Source: Asterias amurensis (lineage: Eukaryota; Echinodermata; Asteroidea; Forcipulatida; Asteriidae). From it: a stretch of 64,000 nt of DNA. The notes under the pieces are model-generated. The model saw only the letters and a program-made list of their open reading frames with translations, did no database searches and had not been told where the DNA came from. A program made the translations under genes and the position numbers. Where the stretch lies: NCBI RefSeq assembly GCF_032118995.1, contig NC_092657.1, positions 3,531,891-3,595,890 of the forward strand. The letters are read 5' to 3'. Each line of letters opens with the position of its first letter. Positions within the stretch are counted from its first letter, which is position 1. Below, in pieces: positions 47,962 to 61,500 of this stretch.

Positions 47962-48310
47962 AGACAATAACACTTCGGGTAGACTAGACATTTCTGAAGT
48001 AAAAACATAAACAAGTACAAACATCACTCTGAATTTAAATGGCTCGCAACTTTATTGTTCTTCTATATAATTACCAAACAAATGTAGACTGTTAAACACA
48101 AATTGGTGTTGTAATAATCAAAGATTTCAAATTTAATAAATAAATAAATAAAATGAGAACTACTTGTTTTATTAACAAAATACTGTTATATTTTTTTTCC
48201 CAGTAAATTGCTACTCGAGTTGTGTAAGATACATAAGGACCAGGTAAAATGTTGTCTATGATGAAAGACTCTGCTAAGGTCGAAACATCAAGCATTTCTG
48301 GCATTATTGT

Positions 48311-48697
48311 TGGAACATTACAGAATTGGTAAGAAACAAAAATCGTGAAGATCACAGATTTACATAAAACTTACACGGTCTAATGTTGATGATAGTTGAA
48401 AACATCCCTTGCAATATTTCTGTCTGAAATGTCATATTTGATGAGAAACAAATAATCTAATTTCGCGTTTTGAGTTTATTGCTCAGTGAGCGTTTTATTC
48501 ATTGTTATTTTGGCATCGATGCAATGCCAAGTTTGTAATCGGTTTTTCACTATTCTCTCGTGACCCAGATGGCCAATCGATCTCAAACTTCAACAGGTTT
48601 GTCAGTTTATGTATACATGTATGGTGGTTTACATAAAGTGCTTACACTGCCAGCAACTGTTTCGTTAGCAACAACCAATTCTGTAATTTTCCTTTAA
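48311..48697. mobile_element. TTAA-type MITE, family E, copy 2
   Basis: AACATTACAGAATTGGTAAG begins and AACCAATTCTGTAATTTTCC TTTAA ends it. The interior is the reverse complement of 40344-40701. Compared with that copy it retains the intact right-hand TTTAA. Confidence 0.85.
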
Positions 48698-48756
48698 GGT
48701 CCTTTTGGTTGGTAAGCAGTTTACAACAGCTAATTGTATTTTCTCTTGTGGTTGTG

Positions 48757-49115
48757 TTTACTCAAAATAATTATTATCATAAAACCTTACTTGGTAACGA
48801 GTAATGGGGAGTTTGACTGTATAAAACATTGTGAGAAACGGCTCCCCCTGAAGTGCCATAGTTTTTGAGAAAGAAGTAATTTTTCACGAATTTGGTTTCG
48901 AGACCTCAAGTTTAGAGCTTGAGGTCTCGAAATCAAGCATCTGAAAGCACACAACTTCGTGTGACAAAGGTGTTTTTTTCTTTCATTATTATCTCGCAAC
49001 TTCGATAACCATTGAGCTCAAATTTTCACAGGTTTGTTATTTTGTGCATATGTTGAGATACAGCAAGTGAGAAGACATGTCTTTGACAAATACCAATAGT
49101 GTCCACTGTCTTTAA
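48757..49115. mobile_element. TTAA-type MITE, family A, copy 5 (left end missing)
   Basis: The copy starts at TTTACTCAAAATAATTATTA, lacking the TTAAAGGCAGTGGACACT end. The right end AATAGTGTCCACTGTCTTTAA is intact. Confidence 0.87.
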
Positions 49116-49129
49116 GATATATACAGAGA

Positions 49130-49547
49130 CCCTCTTTGATCTTCTTCTCTAGTGCTGAGGATACTGTTCCCAAAAGCTCCTTGGAATCTATAACTCCAAT
49201 AATGGTTGCCAAAAGGTGATAAAACCATCCTAAATTTGCATTTGATAAATTCATCCCATATAAAAAAGCGCGATGTTCCTTCATTTTGCCAACAAGTAGT
49301 GTTAGTGCGCACGCCATGTGCAATGGACCCTTCCCATGAAATATGCTAATTACATTCACGCATGCGTACAGACCCTTTTGGTTGGCAAACGCCATAGAAT
49401 TGTGCGCTAAGCAGACGCACAGTCGCGTCTGCGTCGAGCACCCATTAGCCGTATACAAAACAGCGCAATGTTCCCTCATTTTGCCAACCAAAACGTTAGT
49501 GCGCACGTGCTATGTGCAATTTACATATTTCATGGGAAGGGTCTATT
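49130..49547. mobile_element. Element(s) with CTTCCCATGAAATAT ends
   Basis: AATGGACCCTTCCCATGAAA at 49322 is inverted as TTTCATGGGAAGGGTCTATT at 49528-49547. The part before 49322 repeats the interior (TTTTGCCAACAAGTAGTGTT AGTGCGCACG against TTTTGCCAACCAAAACGTTA GTGCGCACG), so two copies overlap or share an end. A 162-codon - strand frame across the block only reflects this duplication. Confidence 0.65.
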
Positions 49548-49987
49548 TACATGTCACAGGATAAGTCACCTCAAAGGTTGAAAGTTGAAGCTGAAGTTTT
49601 CTTTAAATTATCTACAAATTACAAATTATAAAGAATACTTTATACAAGTTGCCTTATTTTATAAAATCTATGAGCACAATTTGCCCTCAATATAATCAGA
49701 GAACATATTTAGGCGAAACTGTACCAACTTCAAAATTCCTCAACAGGTATTTTTATTTTCAGATTACCTGATTACAGCAAAAAGGATTTAAATCAGTATA
49801 GCATATCCTCCAAATGGGATAAAATAATAATTATATGTAGACACTCATTATGAATATCAAGTTTTACTTTCAGAATTGAAAAAATGTGGCAATTAAGACA
49901 CACACACATGTGGTATAATCCCATTGTTCCATATGCACGTACACATCTGGAGATTCACACATCTCTACTATATGTACGTGTAAATAG

Positions 49988-50374
49988 TTAAAGGCAGTGT
50001 ACACTTTTGGTAATTACTCAAAATAATTATTAGCGTCAAACCTTTCTTGATTACAAGTAATGGGGAGAGGTGATAGTATAAAACATTGTGAGAAACAGTT
50101 CCTTCTGAAGTAAAGCAGTTTTTGAGAAAGAAGTAATTTTCCACGAATTTTATTTTGAGACCTCAGATTTAGAACTTGAGGTCTGGAAATCAAGCATCTG
50201 AAAGCACACAACTTCGTGTGACAAGGGTGTTTTTTTCTTTCATTAATACCTCGCAACTTCGACGACCGATTGAGCTCAAATTTTCACAGGTTTGTTATTG
50301 TATGCATATTGTTGAGATACACCAACTGTGAAGACTAGTCTTTGACAATTACCAATAGTGTCCAGTGTCTTTAA
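49988..50374. mobile_element. TTAA-bounded MITE, family A, copy 6
   Basis: TTAAAGGCAGTGTACACTTT begins and AATAGTGTCCAGTGTCTTTAA ends it. The copy is full-length with the internal palindrome preserved. Confidence 0.9.
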
Positions 50375-50429
50375 TACATCAACTTGAATTAATGCATGTC
50401 CAGTTTGCGGTAACACCATACTTTGCTGT

Positions 50430-51320
50430 GTAGATTTGTTCTTTGAGAACTTGCCTTGCTATTTATATTTTACTGCCATTACTGACTGCGGAGAAGATTT
50501 CAAAAACTGTTGACTTTCGAGATAGTTCTGAGAAGCACCGCCCTGCTTATTAACCATGTTAACTATACCATTATTTGTTTGTTTAGAACTTGTCTGCCCA
50601 TTTATTCTATTGCCATGACTGCTGCAGAGTAGATTCCAAATTTTAGTTCTGAAAAAAATTGTCTTGCTTTTAAATTAACTACTACCGCAGATTTGTTCTT
50701 CCACGACTTGTCTTCCTACTTCTACTGCAGCGGAGTTGATTTTTGAATTTTTGAGACTACTTTCATGTAGTTCTGAAAAACACTTTCCTGCTTTATAAAG
50801 TGTACTGTATGTTCTTTGAGAACTTGTCTGCCCATTTATTCTACTGCCATGACTGCTGCGGAGTAGATTCCAAATTTTGGAAACTACTTAGTTCTGAAAA
50901 AAATTGTCTTGCTTATTAACTACTACCGCGCATTTGTTCTTACAGAACTTGTCGTCCTACTTCTACTGTAGCGGGGTCGATTTTTGAATTGTTGAGACTA
51001 CATAATACATGTAGTTCTGAAAAGCACTGACCTGCTTATAAAGTGTACTGTATGCTTGTTCTTTGAGATTTTGTCTGCCTATTAATTTTATTCTACTGCC
51101 ATGACTGCTGCAGAGTAAATTTTTAAATTTTGAAAACTACTTAGTTCTGAAAAGAACTGTCCTATTTATTATTACCTAATAAACGTAATACCATAGACTT
51201 GTTCTTTTAGAACTTGTCTTGCTATTTATAAATGCAGAGTAGATTTCGGCGGAATTGTTGAGACTACTTAGTTGAGTTCTGAAAAGAACTGTCCTGCTTA
51301 CAATGAAATAACTACTGCCT
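50430..51320 (+). repeat. Tandem array of ~120-bp units alternating in two types (~240-bp dimer)
   Basis: The word TGTTCTT(T)GAGAACTTGTCT recurs at about 50437, 50581, 50692, 50812, 50935, 51056 and 51200. Units at 50692 and 50935 share CTACTTCTACTG(C/T)AGCGG. Units at 50581, 50812 and 51056 share GCC(C/T)ATT(T)ATTCTA then CTGCCATGACTGCTGC. The array ends about 190 bp downstream of the VCPIP1 stop and may lie in or near its 3' UTR. Confidence 0.8.
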
Positions 51321-51507
51321 AGGCAGATGGTACATGTAGGTTATAGATTGGAGCACTTGAAATCCTTTCAATTCATATTATTATCACAGTTGTATCAACT
51401 TCGATAGTAATCAACCATTTCTGAGAACTGCCTGATTTCGGCGCGTGATGCTACATTTTGTAACTTTAGACAATTACCGCTAAGTTCAACTTTGTATCTG
51501 ATTTTCA

Positions 51508-52524
51508 TCATGTTGTTTCACTATGGGTCACCCCTTCATCAGAATCGCTCGGCTCAGCTGATGGCTGCTCAACAAGCACCATGTACCCAGGGCCCAGTCG
51601 CTTAGAAACATACACCCGAGAACTGTCCGAATCTTGGGATGCATCACTTTCTCCGAGGGGTGTCTGACTGGATACAGGACTGGTGTCAACTCCTGTGGTC
51701 TCTACACTTGCTGTATGAGGTTGAGAGTTAATTTGGGTATTGTCAGTTAGGGTCAAGTCCACTTCCATTGGAAGGAGGGGTGAAGGCAAGGCGTGCTGTT
51801 CATTACCTTTGGTTTTGTCAACCTCCATTGCATCTGATTCCCCCCTCACATCTATGGACTCTTCCGTATTCAGTTCATCCCGTGGTGACATGTTCACACT
51901 TAGACTGGTGCTGCTATAAAATCCCGTTGAACTATGCTCATGAGTCGCTGTTTTGTTCAGTCCATCACCCGAGGCGGCATTTTCTAAGCTCTGGCTTACA
52001 GTTCCTTGAAGCTCCGCGCTCGACTCGGATTGCACATTGTTGTCAAGCCTGTCTGCGACTTGCATTCCTGGTGACTCCTCTGGCATTTCAACAGCAACAG
52101 ACTGTGACTGCATGACTGGCATATCAGGTGCCATCCCCCGCCCTTCCAATAGCTTGTTGAACTCCCTCTGGTACTGGGCCCACCTTGGCGACTCCCATGC
52201 ATCCTCAGTCATTGATGAGCCTGCGGGAGCTTCAGAAAGTCTTTGTCCAGCTCCGGACGCCAGAGTCTGACCGTGCCCGGAGAAGGCCCTGTAACCCCCA
52301 ACCTGCTGACCCCCGGAGGTCACAACTCCGCTACTGCCGGCTTTCAGTTTGCTTCGGACGCCGGTGATGAACTCTGACCTTTGTTCCTCGAGGTCAACTG
52401 GGTGCTGGGAAGGTCGACTTGTCGATGGGCTGTCGGATTCATCTACACCGGGTCTTATTGGAAAATGTCCAATGGGCTCAAGGCATATCTCAATACGGTC
52501 TTCCATCGCGTTGTAAGTAAATTT
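51508..52524 (-). CDS. VCPIP1: VCPIP1 exon 14 (C-terminal tail and stop)
   Basis: This exon encodes residues 1007-1345. It starts K-F-T-Y-N-A-M-E-D-R-I-E-I-C-L-E and GHFPIRPGVDE, which match the family, then runs into a low-complexity acidic, Ser-rich tail (E-S-D-S-P-S-T-S, D-A-S-Q-D-S-D-S-S) ending S-E-T-T. The acceptor on this strand is TTAG|AAATTT. Single-exon coding of the whole tail (1017 bp) is notable beside the short upstream exons. Confidence 0.95.
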   Translation of the reverse strand, partial: KFTYNAMEDRIEICLEPIGHFPIRPGVDESDSPSTSRPSQHPVDLEEQRSEFITGVRSKLKAGSSGVVTSGGQQVGGYRAFSGHGQTLASGAGQRLSEAPAGSSMTEDAWESPRWAQYQREFNKLLEGRGMAPDMPVMQSQSVAVEMPEESPGMQVADRLDNNVQSESSAELQGTVSQSLENAASGDGLNKTATHEHSSTGFYSSTSLSVNMSPRDELNTEESIDVRGESDAMEVDKTKGNEQHALPSPLLPMEVDLTLTDNTQINSQPHTASVETTGVDTSPVSSQTPLGESDASQDSDSSRVYVSKRLGPGYMVLVEQPSAEPSDSDEGVTHSETT

Positions 52525-55500
52525 CTAAGGAGTCAAAGTAAATAAAAACAACAATGCACAATTAATTAAGTAAAAGGTGAGGTCGTCATCCCCCGATTGG
52601 GAGACAAGGATAGCCTCATTTGAAGAACGGCTCCAACCATGATAACTACATCATAATTGGGATAGTTCAGTTGTTAGTAACAACAAAAATGGTACCCGCT
52701 AAAAACGTAGGAATCAAACTGCCTCAGCTACCAAGTTCAAATCCCACATGGTAATATTCCGGTGTATTGGGTTGTTTTTCAAAGGACTCGGGAAAATACA
52801 GATCAGTGCTTTACATGCAGTGGTGTCAGGGTAAAACACAACTAATATTGATTACCCCAGGGTGATGAGAAGCAATAGCAATTTTTTTAAATAGTAAAGT
52901 GTCACACTCAAGGACACAAGAGTCATAACTGGGATTCGAACCCACACCCTGATGACTAAGCCACCAGGGCCCAATTTCATAGAGCTAATAAGCACAAAAA
53001 TTTGCTTAGCATGAAATTTATTCCTTGATAAAAACAGGATTACCAATCAAATTTTCAATTTGCATATAACTTGTTACTGGTATTCAGCTGTAAATTGCTT
53101 TTCCTTAACATCACTTGGAGATTTTATCAAGGAAAAAAAAATTGCATGCTATTTTTGTGCTTAGCAGCTCTATGAAATTGGGCCCAAAACTCTGTTGGAT
53201 TCTCTTAACCGCTAAGCCACAACACGCAACGAGAAATGTCAAAATGTGGAAAGGCCACTTATAAAAACAAAATCTTACCTTATTTTGAATCGACGGCAAC
53301 ACAAAGTGCTTGCCATCCGTCAGCCCCAAGTCCCTCTCGACGATAGCATAGAATGTACCACCCCTCTCAAATAATGCACTGTGCTGCTGGACGTAGGTCC
53401 ACATGTCTGTGTTGGTCAGCGTCGCCATCAGGTTCAATGAGTAGAGTCGAAGGTCAAGATTGTCACCTGATGAATAAATTAACATGCATTTGCATTTCAA
53501 TCAGTTGAGTTGGCCTCAATTTTTAGCAGGATGCAATCGGACAAAACATGCCAAAGGGAGTAACAGAGGTCAAGATTGTCACATGATGAATAAATTAACA
53601 TAAATTAGCATATAATACATCTCAGATCCAACAAACATGATGGGAAGTTAATCTGACAGTGAACATGTTTAACATCATGAATTTACATACCAATTTGCTT
53701 GACAGTTTAGAAGAATAGCATGTGATGAATAAATTAACATTCATTTGCATATTTATGAATGGCCTATACCTGTTTCCTGTTGTAGACTTTCCATGCCCCT
53801 CATGATCTCCTCTCGGTTTGAAAATCTGTTTGATCCTACCTCTGGGAAAGTGGAAGAGCCCGGTATGGTGCTCAGTGAGTGTTGAGCCCGGTCTGAGAAC
53901 CCCGTGTCCATGGGCTGACCTGTCACTAAAACAAAATTAATTAATTTTGAAAACATTGTCTCATTGAAGAAATTGTTTTGGGCGTCAAAACATACCCCTG
54001 AGCTACCATGGCTATCAAATTTTACCATAAATAAAAAATAATAGTGGTTTCTTATACAGTTATACAGCGCTTATAGCCGTCACTCAGTGACGGTCAAGGC
54101 GCTTCCACATTCAGTATTTTCCTGTAAGGTAGTGTGGAGCTTAAAGTATGAGACACATTTCTTTACATACATGTAGCACCATGTTATGGTTTACAAGGTG
54201 CTGTGGCACAATTTGTTTCCGATCAAACCAGGAACTCCGAGGCGAACTCCTGCTCTTTATACCAAGTGCACTGAGTTCTTTTAAGAACATTACACTAACA
54301 TAGGACCTACAGCTTTACGTCCCATCTGAAGGACGCAGCAAAAATGGTTACATTGTAAATGTCTTGGTGAAGGACACAAGTGACAAGACCGGGACTCGAA
54401 CCCGTACTCTGCTGATAGGAAACACCAGGGCCCAATTTCACAAGGCTGCTAAGCACAACAATTTGCTTAGCATGAAATTTTTGCCTCGATAAAAACAGGA
54501 TTACAAACCACATTTTCTGGGACTTTCAGGATAAGCAAACAACAGCTGAATACCAGTAACAAGCAATATGCAACAAATGGAAATTTGGTTGGTAATCCTG
54601 TTTTTATCAATAAAAGAAGTTTCATGCTAAGCCAATTTTTTGTGCTTAGCAGCTCTATGAAATTGGGCCCAGAGCTTGAGTCTAATGCTGTAATCTGCTC
54701 GACCCGCCACGCCACAATTTGTCCACATGTCTATTTATTTTTATTTATTTTATTTTAAATCTTCGGACATAATTCTTTGTTGGCAGGGGCCGTCCAGGGT
54801 AAGGCAAAAGTTTTAAAAACATGTCATCAAAGCGATGTGCCCTCCCAGACCCCTCCAACAAACATGTTACAAAAACACAGAAAATAAAAGCATGAATTTT
54901 AAAAATTTAGATAATAACATATAAAAGTACAAAACGCCACATTAAATTAAAATCATTAAACATTATGGCAAATAATAACAATAGACCAAAACTCAACGCT
55001 GGTAGATAAAACAAAATATCACCCATAAAATTATTAAGAAACAAACCAAGCAAAGTATATACATGTCTCACCTTTAGATGACACAACCTCCACGGTAACC
55101 CTGTCTCCATTCTGCAGGGGTACCGGTTCGCTCTCTTGGCCCTCTATCGGCGCCGTTAGTTCCTTCGGAGGAAACCCATACCGGATCTTCTGACTATCCG
55201 CTTTGACGTTCAGCTCCATTTCTATCTTTCCCTGGAGCTCCGAGAACGTTGTGCTGGGCTCTAAGATGAGTGTTGCCTTGAAAAACAAAAAAAATAAAAA
55301 CATTTTGTTTAGAATATTTTTTTGGGTAAGCATTTTGCAAATGAGATTTTAGGCATTGCTTGGTGAGGTATCAATATAAAATTGGTTTGTGGTAACACAA
55401 TGTATATCTACTTGCTGGATGGGTAACAAATGTTCTTTTGAGAACTTGTCTTATTATTATTATTTTTTATTATTTATTTGGCAATTCACATAAAAATACA

Positions 55501-58500
55501 AAAATACAAATAATTTATACGTAAAGGATAAAACACTTAAAAACATTAAATATATAAATATATACATCTGGATTGGAAAACATTAAAAAGGGAGATACAT
55601 CAAGATATAAAAAAGGAGGAAAGGCAGTAAAAAAGAAGACAAAGTACTACACGACTGAGGACAACAGAAAGACAACAACAATCCAGGTTTGCCAGGACTG
55701 ACAAAAGTGCCTGCACTGTCACCAAGAGGTGTGTCAGTCCAACAAGAGGTGTGTCAGTCTTGCAATGTATCTTAGAGTAGACTTTTCGGAATTGAGACAT
55801 CTCTACCAGATCATCCTCCAATATTTGCTGTCTAACCTAACAGCATTTTCTTTTGCAATTGGCAGAAACATTTTTCTTGAATACATACATCATATATATC
55901 ACCATTTATATAAGGCGCCTTTTTCCCAAGGTTACAAAGCGCCTACAGAAGATGCAACAAAGAAATCCAAACTCAAGATGCTCCAATGTAAAGTGAAGTA
56001 AAAGAGTCAAGTATTTATGTACAAATGAGTCTTTAAGTATGTTTTTTTTAATTGTTTATGTGAAGTTGCATGGCGAAGAAGTGATGGTAATAATAAGAGT
56101 AGTTTGCACAAAGGAACTGACTCGACAAAGCCAAGAAAACAAAGATTCTCTTAAAAGGCAGGGTATACTTTTGGTTATTGTCAAAGTCCAGTATCTTCAA
56201 GGGGTGTTTTCCAACAAAATAACAAGCATGTGATAAATCGGGCTCAAATCAAAGTTACAAGAAAATAATGAAGAAAACAAAACACCAGCATTGCGTAGGA
56301 TCTCTTAAGATTTACCTGCTTTCCATCTGAAGAAGTCAGCCGGATCCTTTTAGTCTTGGGCACATCTTTTGTCACCGACGTTACGGTATCCATAGCAACT
56401 GGGGCCATCTTGTTGTCACTGTCCTCACTTTTACGCCCCTCTTTAGTGCCTGGCGATTGTTTGTGCTTTCTTGTCTCCTCTGATGGCGATGGGGATGACG
56501 ATGACGCTTTGCTCTGCTGAGAGGGCGCTCTTTCCTCTATACGTCTGCGTAGATTCCTCTCGGCTTCGCTCATATCTAGCTCTTCCTTGTGGAGCGTCTT
56601 GGCCTGGGATGAAACAGATGGGAGGATTTTTTAAAAACATGTATCTTGTAATACTAGGGTTGGTACGTTTGAATTCAATTTTAAGTAATTTAATCAGTGG
56701 ATGCAATATTCCACCATTGTTGCTCAAACAAGAGGGTCAAAGAAACGATATGGAGCTGAATTGACAGCTCCCAATGTTTCCCATGTAGGCATAAAATCAT
56801 GAAGTTTTTACTGGAAGTTTTTCCTGAAAATAACTGTGCAAATCACAAGATTAGCAATGTCTGGGCCTATGGTGATGATTATACAGAAATACATAGTTTC
56901 TTAACAAGTTAACATGGTTAAGCATCTCTATGAAATCAGGACGTGCGAACACATTTTATGAAATTGGTTGTTGTATTCTGTTAGCAACAGAACTTGAAAA
57001 CTAGACTGCCGTAGTGGAAGAGTAACATTCCACTTACTGCAAGTCCAGTTAGGATGATCTTTGATGGCATATCATCCAGCACGGGTCCTTTCTTGTCTCT
57101 GGGGTACCGTGTCCTAGGGGAACTACTCCCACTCCCAGCTGGGGATCCAGCTCTGTCAGCAAGGTCGTCCAGATCGGTCGAACGAGGTCTAGGAGTGCGT
57201 CCCCCTGGTTCGGGTTTACCTACACGGTGTTCGGGAGTGTGTTCCCCAACGGAAGGGGAGCTCGATGCTGATTGGTCGACGCTGCTTGTGCTTGGCATGT
57301 CCTTCAAGCTGATTGGCTGATACTCTTCCTCTTGTGCTGCAGTCTATTGAAAGCAAAAGTACTTAATGTCAGGAATTTAGAAACACCAGGGCAAACTCCT
57401 TTTCTTGTAATTGGGTTCTTTTACAACCATTGACCAAACAGGACCAACAACTTTACTTCCCATCTAAAGGACAAAGCAAAAAAGGTCAAGTACTCTGTTT
57501 ATACTCATCAAGAAAAAATAAACTCACATTCTGGAGGATCGTCTCCACAACTTGCTGGACCAACTTCTCGCTGCCAAACTCCCCGGGAAAGTGCTTCTGG
57601 ACCAGTGCCGAGGCGATCTCGTAAGCGTTGCTGTTGAGGGCAGTGTTCGTCTCCCCCTGAAACCACATCACATCCTCAGTAAAGAACTGCCCTTTCCACT
57701 TCAGTGAAACTGGAAAACTTTTTAAGAAAAAAAAAAGAATGGGTCAGATTGATTGGTAATTTGTATTGTTCCTTTTTATATTTAAAAAACTAGGATCATA
57801 AGGAAATGATTTTGCAGGATGCGTACAACCATAACCATCTTTTTACCAAGCTTTCATATAAAAGTTACACAACCTTGGCTAGTACAGTGATCAAGTTCAC
57901 TGTCTAAAAGTCCTTGGCTTCAGGTTCAGAATAAAAGAACAGAAGTGAAATCCTTACACGGCTGGGTTGTTGTCGTACTCTTGTCCATCCCAGTAGTGTT
58001 TGAATCCACAGTTACACTTAGTTTTTGGAGCCGGTGTGTTGGTACGATCTCCGTTAAAGTAGACAATGCTACCATCGGACTGTATCTGGCGCAGTTGCTT
58101 CCTGCAATTAGTTCAGTGGAGAATCATCACGTCAAGAGCTAAAACATAGTCCGTCTATTCACTAATATCAAAAATTGTCTCCCTCTTCCCACCTTTGATT
58201 GAACTGGTGGTTAAACCAGCCCCTTCCCTCCAACCTTCCTTCCAAGTCAACAGCACTACTGACTTGCACATGATCTAATTCAAAGATTAGGGTCCACTGT
58301 TTGAAAAAGGAATTGCATGAAGATACCAGGTGTGAGTTGGTAAAAACAAAAAGGATGTGTTATTGTGGCATCTTTCTTTGATGGAGCTTTCCCGTAATGG
58401 GAATTGTTTTGTAACTTTCTTCACAATCCCCTCAGTGAGATAAATTGGATCTACATGTAGCACGCTCTAGTCATTCTTAGTGAGATAAATTTGCTCTAGT

Positions 58501-61500
58501 ACACTTCAGTCATTTTTCATGATCTATTCTAGGTCTGGGTTCTGACCCGCCTTACCCCTGACACCAAGCACACTGTGATGGTCTCATCATAGACTGATCT
58601 GGAACCAGTTCATCCTTCGTCGCATCGTAGGAGCAGTTTAGTTCTGTAAACAATTTGGAAACAAGTCATTTACATTTTTTCTTCACACCTGTTTTACAAA
58701 AAAGCTCTTCACTGTGTTTATATTGCATTATAAACATTGCCACATGATCTCCTCTTAACCAATGTTGACCAAACAGAATGGATAGCCCTGGAGCCTAACT
58801 TCATAAAGCCTGTAAGCACAAAATCTTAAAAAACAAATTCTCACCATGCAGTGGAAAGGCGTAGAGTTTCCCCTCCTGCAGTCGACCGTGAAGTTTTTTA
58901 GCGAGGTCGTACAGCTCCCCGCCCTGTCGCAGCCACTCTAACGGGATGTTACGCTTCTCGATCTGAGAGAGGGCGCTACACAGGAGGCACCGGAAGAGCT
59001 GCTTGTTCTCGACGGCACAGCGAGTGTTCTCAATGATGATGTTCTGGTGAACTCCGACAACACCTGAAAGCAATTTTTCAAATGTGACTTTAAATTTGGT
59101 TTTTACAATTACATCGACTGTACACTTGTAACTTTCCAAGAGTTCTGCGAGAAATATCACAGGCATATTACTTGGGATTTGAACCCAGGACCTTTACAAT
59201 TCTAGAGCAAATGTCTTACCAACTAGACCACAGAGAGTGCCCGGTAGCTAGAGGCAGTTTTTTTTTACTTGTGGCTGCAGTCTACGATGGGGATGTCTTA
59301 GTTTTAAAAAAATTTTGTTCTCGGTTTTAGTCTCGGTCTTGGTCGCAATGGTTTGGTCCCGCTCCATCATTGAGGTCTCGATCTTAATCTAAAAACTTGT
59401 TTCAGTCTTGGACTCAGTCAGAGGACCCGGTTTAGTCTCACTCCGTCATTGAGGTCTCGGTCTTAATCTCAAACTTGTTTCAGTCTTGGACTCAGTCAGA
59501 GGACCCGGTTTAGTCTCACTCCGTCATTGAGGTCTCGGTCTTAATCTCAAACTTGTTTCAGTCTTGGACTCAGTCAGAGGACGTGGTTTCAGTTTGGTCT
59601 TGGTCTTGATGGGGAGGTCTCCGGTCTCGATATCGGACTTCATGGTCCCGACTACAACACTTCTTACCAGTTCGTTTGTAGATATAATGATGCACATCTG
59701 CAACGACCGCTGGGTGCAGATGATATTTCTCTACAAACACTTCTTCCATGGCTGCTGCCAGCCTCTGTACATACTTATCCTGTCGGATGAAGGAAGGAAG
59801 GGACCAGTGTAAGGTAAGAATGATAGTCTAAACTAACAAAGGATGAGATTTAAAAAATGTGAATATTCCTGGTATCCATCTGTACCCATTTGTACCCACT
59901 GGTACTCAATTATCCCAACAGGGGCCCATCTGTGCCAATTTTTACAAACTGGTACCCAATTGTACCCATCTGTGCCCATTTGTACCCACTGGTACTCATT
60001 TGTACCCACAGGTGCCCATCTGTGCCCATTTGTACCAACTGGTACCCATTTGTACCTATTTGACCCCTTGGTGTCAAGTGTCTTGCTTTTGGATGTATCT
60101 TGACTAGGATTCGAACCCACACCATGATACATTAGGCACCGAAACTCGAGTTTGATCAATGTCCACAAAATCACAAGATCCAACACAAGATCACCAGATC
60201 CAACACAAGATCACCAGATCCAACCACGACACATTACAATATTGTTTGCTTTTTATGAAGGATGAAGTCTGAGTGACAAACCCAACAGATCCCCTGACGC
60301 AGGATTAACAAAAAAACAGCCTGACTTGGGCTCCACCTTACACCCCCATCAATTACTTTGAAAAAGAAATGGGTTTCAGGCTGGGTTTCAAACAGGTGAG
60401 CGTAGGTTTTGGTTTTGATAAGGGTCAAACTCGTCTTTCTCAGTGTTCACCACTTTGACCTTTTGACCTTTTGAAAAAGTAATGGGTTTCAGGCTGGGTT
60501 TCTCAAACAGGTGAGCGTAGGTTTTGGTTTTGATAAGGGTCAAACTCGTCTTTCTCAGTGTTCACCACTTTGACCTTTTGACCTTTTGAAAAAGTAATGG
60601 GTTTCAGGCTGGGTTTCTCAAACAGGTGAGCGTAGGTTTTGGTTTTGATACGGGTCATACCTGCTTACTCAGTGTTCACCACTTTGACCTTTTGACCTTC
60701 AAACTCCTTGCACTATAAGGAAACAAAATCTCACCGGTAGTGACCTACTGCCTCCAACGGTGCACATGTCGTCCTCATCAAATTGAATGTATGAATCAAT
60801 GAGCTCATGGGGAGTTCCCCAAGCCTTGGTTAGCATCCATCGTGGCAGACGGGGCAACGGGCGTCCTGTGAACAAATCAAAGAAAACACATCAGGGCTAG
60901 TTTAATGAAGCATGTCAGCACAAACTTGCTAAGCAGAGAAGAAAAAAATGCTTAGTTAAAGGAGGTTACCGGCCAAAATGTCATCAAATTTTACATTGCT
61001 GCCACTGGTTCTTAAATTCATGTTTTGCTCAGCAAAAAAAATTGCAGAGCATATGTTCTGCTTTCAATAACAGCTTCATGCAAAGTTTCAAATCCTACTT
61101 TTAAAGTATTTTCATCTAGGTCACAAACTTAATGCTGTCAAACAAAATCTGTGCCTTACCCTTCACCCCTACAAGCGCGATGAAATGGTTGCGTCCAGAA
61201 CTGCTCCATGCAACACACAATGGCTTGTTGAGAACTCCGTCTTTCCCACTGCAGGACTCACGGGGAACAAACGCAGGTAAAAACACACCTGAGGGGGAGG
61301 GGGAGGAGGGGGTGTGGGAAGTAGCAAATGGGAGATAAATTCATTTGTCAGTTTTTGCTTACGAACTAAACTGCATCAATGTTTTATGAGGCGAATTAGC
61401 TTCTACTGAGCTCTGGTGTGGTCGCTTTTGATTGTGAGCAGGCCATCGCTTTGATTGGAATCTTTTATTCTTTTGTTTAGTAACAGACTAAGAACTATAT

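Noticed and set aside
49018..49506. 162-codon - strand frame with an internal repeat
   Set aside because: The internal peptide repeat mirrors duplicated MITE DNA; the frame crosses a family A right end.
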